The position numbers and the translations under genes were made by a program. Shown piece by piece: positions 62,210-64,000 of a stretch of DNA of 64,000 bases (positions are counted from its first letter, which is position 1; the number at the start of each line of letters is the position of its first letter). This stretch comes from Bradyrhizobium guangzhouense (lineage in GTDB: Bacteria > Pseudomonadota > Alphaproteobacteria > Rhizobiales > Xanthobacteraceae): positions 4,526,001 through 4,590,000 of the forward strand of contig NZ_CP030053.1 in NCBI RefSeq assembly GCF_004114955.1. Reading direction: 5' to 3'. The notes below the pieces were generated by a model that made no database searches, was not told where the DNA came from, and saw nothing but the letters and a program-made list of their open reading frames with translations.

Positions 62210-63367
62210 TCAGGGCAACAGCTTGTATTTACCGTCCTCGATCTGGACCATGATACGCGAACGATCGTCGACGCCGTATCGGTCCGCCGGCGTATAGGTA
62301 TAAACGCCCTGTGTCCCAACAACCTCCTTGGTCGTAAACAGCGCCTGACGAAGCGCGGTGCGGAATTCCGGCGAGCCGGGCTTGGCGCCCGATGCCATCG
62401 CGCGCTTGGCGGCGTCGGCGAGGACCAGCCAGCCGTCGAACGAATAGGACGAGAATGAATCCGTCGGCGCCTCGCCGTTCGCCTTCTCGAAGGCGGCGCG
62501 GAAATCCAGGGCGACTTTCTGAATCGGATTGCTGGCGGCAAGCTGCTCCGCTGCGGTCACGGGGCCGGTCGGGCAGATGATGCCGTTGGCCGCCTTGCCG
62601 GCAAGGCGCAGGAAGTCGGCACTGATCATGCCGTGATTGCCGTAGAGCGGCCCCTTGTAGCCGCGCTCGGACAGCGCGATCACCGGCAGCGCACCGGGCG
62701 TTCCCGTCCCACCCAGCATGATTGCATCAGGATGCGCGGCGACGACGCGCAAAACCTGCGCGGTGACCGAAGAGTCCGAGCGGGCGTAGCGCTCATTGGC
62801 GATCACCTTGATGTCCGCCGATTTGGCCGCCTGTATCAGGGAATCGTAGAAGAGATCACCTAACGCGTCGGAGAAGCCGATGAACGCAACGCTCTTCAAT
62901 CCCTTCGCCTTCATGTTGTCGACAATGCCCTGCAGCAACAGTGATGTCGGCTGCGGGATTTGCACGACCCACGGGCCACCGTCACCAGCCGACACCTGTG
63001 CGATGGGCGACACGGCGATCATCGGTACCTTCATCTCGACCGCGGCGGCCGCCATCGCCAGGGTTTGGGGCGCGCCCGAAGTACCGATCAGGATATCGAC
63101 CTTCTCCTGCTCGACGAGCTTGCGCGCATTGCGGGCCGACGCAGTCGGATCGGAGCCATCATCGAGCTGGATGACCCGGAGCTTCTCGCCGCCGATCTCG
63201 CCGACATAGGCCTGGCCCGCGGCAATCCCCTTTGCATTTGGAATGCCGATCGATGACACCGGCCCACTGAGGCCGGTGACAAATCCGACGAGGATCTCAG
63301 CTTTCGCAAATTGCGGGACGGCAAGCAGCAATGCGGTGGAAGCCAGCAGGCTCTTGATCAAGTTCAT
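62210..63367 (-). CDS. Liv-type periplasmic binding protein of the aromatic cluster
   Basis: This LivJ/Peripla_BP_6 binding protein has 385 residues and a Sec signal peptide ending near KAEI (about residue 23). The first strand ILVGFVTGLSGPVSSIG and the segment VRVIQLDDGSDPT-like KLRVIQLDDGSDPTASARNARKLVEQEKVDILIGTSG are typical. The ATG at 63367 is chosen at the signal peptide; the longer open frame has no homology. No permease or ATPase genes are present in this part of the window, so they may lie beyond its end. The ligand is probably the aromatic acid. Confidence 0.87.
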   Translation of the reverse strand: MNLIKSLLASTALLLAVPQFAKAEILVGFVTGLSGPVSSIGIPNAKGIAAGQAYVGEIGGEKLRVIQLDDGSDPTASARNARKLVEQEKVDILIGTSGAPQTLAMAAAAVEMKVPMIAVSPIAQVSAGDGGPWVVQIPQPTSLLLQGIVDNMKAKGLKSVAFIGFSDALGDLFYDSLIQAAKSADIKVIANERYARSDSSVTAQVLRVVAAHPDAIMLGGTGTPGALPVIALSERGYKGPLYGNHGMISADFLRLAGKAANGIICPTGPVTAAEQLAASNPIQKVALDFRAAFEKANGEAPTDSFSSYSFDGWLVLADAAKRAMASGAKPGSPEFRTALRQALFTTKEVVGTQGVYTYTPADRYGVDDRSRIMVQIEDGKYKLLP

Positions 63368-63423
63368 GGCACCTGTCTTTCGTGAGTGTTTCTTGTTCTG
63401 ATCGGCAAGTGCCATGATAGGGC

Positions 63424-64000
63424 TCAGCTCGACGCAACCAGCGCGATGACGCGAAGCGGACTGCCGGAGCCGTTCTGGATCTTCAACGGCGAGGCCACGA
63501 CGACGGCGCCGGTAGGTGGCAACTGATCCAGGTTGCACAGGCATTGCAGGCCATAACGCCCTGCTCCATGCAGGAAGTGATGCGCCGGATAAGGCGGATC
63601 GAAATGCCCGGCCTGCCCCGCATCCGTACCGATGGTCTCGGTGCCGAACCCGATGACGCCGCGTTCCTCCACCAGCCATTTCATCACGGCCGGATTCGGG
63701 CCCGGCGTGTGCGCGCCGTCATCCCTGAGGTTCGCGTAGTCGCGCCACCCCTTCTTCGACCAATCGGTGCGCAACAGAACCCAGTGACGTGCGGGAATCC
63801 GTCCATGCTTCGCCTCCCATGCTTCGACGAGCGGAACGGTCAGGACGAAGTCCGGATCCTGCGCGGCCTGCGCCGAGCAATCGATGACGCAAGCCGGAGC
63901 GATCATGTCCTTCGGCGGCATCGTGTCGACGGCATTATTGGGCAGATCCTTGCCGGTGAACCAATGGATCGGCGCGTCGAAATGCGTGCCAGTGTGTTCG
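63424..64000 (-). CDS. Second cyclase-family hydrolase (partial, runs off the window)
   Basis: The C-terminal 192 codons are present, and the frame is open to the window edge without a start. The metal-binding motif of the cyclase family is at the edge (EHTGTHFDAPIHWFTG, positions about 63950-63999), followed by HWVLLRTDWSKKGW and GFGTETIGTDAGQAGHF. It differs clearly from the cyclase-family protein at 54943, so the cluster has two such hydrolases. It is upstream of the binding-protein gene on the same strand. Confidence 0.85.
   Translation of the reverse strand, partial: EHTGTHFDAPIHWFTGKDLPNNAVDTMPPKDMIAPACVIDCSAQAAQDPDFVLTVPLVEAWEAKHGRIPARHWVLLRTDWSKKGWRDYANLRDDGAHTPGPNPAVMKWLVEERGVIGFGTETIGTDAGQAGHFDPPYPAHHFLHGAGRYGLQCLCNLDQLPPTGAVVVASPLKIQNGSGSPLRVIALVASS

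Overview
The window looks like a chromosomal segment of a Bradyrhizobium-type alphaproteobacterium (Bradyrhizobiaceae/Nitrobacteraceae). The reasons are the high G+C, a soxXYZABC thiosulfate-oxidation cluster, a rhizobial L-rhamnose locus (rhaI-rhaD diverging from rhaR-T-P-Q-S-K), several branched-chain-amino-acid-type (Liv) ABC systems tied to catabolic genes, and a folded intergenic element at about 43.2-43.8 kb that I recall as a dispersed Bradyrhizobium repeat. I saw no rRNA, tRNA, CRISPR array, insertion sequence or phage gene. Nearly all the sequence is metabolic.

Layout. (1) 1-8.2 kb, sulfur oxidation. The minus strand carries soxX, Y, Z, A, B and the start of soxC. Accessory genes follow: thioredoxin soxW, an unknown exported protein, ccdA/soxV, thioredoxin soxS, the ArsR-type repressor soxR (with Cys42 and Cys108, as in BigR/SqrR persulfide sensors) and a YeeE/TsuA-like thiosulfate importer. 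TTC-N8-G operator-like sites lie in front of soxX, between soxW and the unknown gene, and between ccdA and soxS. (2) 8.2-9.5 kb, gene remains: a truncated peptide-ABC ATPase and a frameshifted C-terminal half of a GH3 glycosidase. (3) 9.5-29.2 kb, one large uncharacterised catabolic locus. A minus-strand operon joins a molybdenum hydroxylase (coxM-S-L type) to a Liv transporter (J-H-M-G-F). Diverging from it are an LLM flavin monooxygenase and a PuuE-like NodB-fold hydrolase. A cupin, a non-canonical SDR and a ThDP enzyme form a second minus-strand operon, and an IclR regulator plus a second Liv transporter with a LivM-LivG-LivF triple fusion run away from it. (4) 29.4-39.9 kb, L-rhamnose uptake and breakdown. 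(5) 40-43.1 kb, an ECF sigma factor with a SnoaL-like tail behind two SDRs and a DUF3237-type protein. (6) 43.1-44.1 kb, the repeat region. (7) 44.1-54.9 kb, amino-sugar use: a CUT1-type ABC importer and a MurQ-like etherase on the minus strand, divergent from a kinase, GntR regulator, SIS deaminase, NagA and a Gfo/Idh/MocA oxidoreductase. (8) 54.9-64 kb, a CoA-dependent aromatic pathway. It holds a 2-aminobenzoyl-CoA monooxygenase/reductase-type bifunctional enzyme, an acyl-CoA dehydrogenase, RidA, two cyclase-family hydrolases, a CoA ligase, a Liv-type binding protein and a divergent MarR regulator.

How the parts work together. Each block pairs its own importer with a short catabolic pathway and a local one-component regulator (SoxR, IclR, DeoR/RhaR, GntR, MarR). 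The least understood block is 9.5-29 kb. Its enzyme set (Mo-hydroxylase, flavin monooxygenase, allantoinase-like hydrolase, cupin, ThDP enzyme) would suit hydroxylation and opening of a ring or cyclic amide, but the substrate cannot be read from the sequence.
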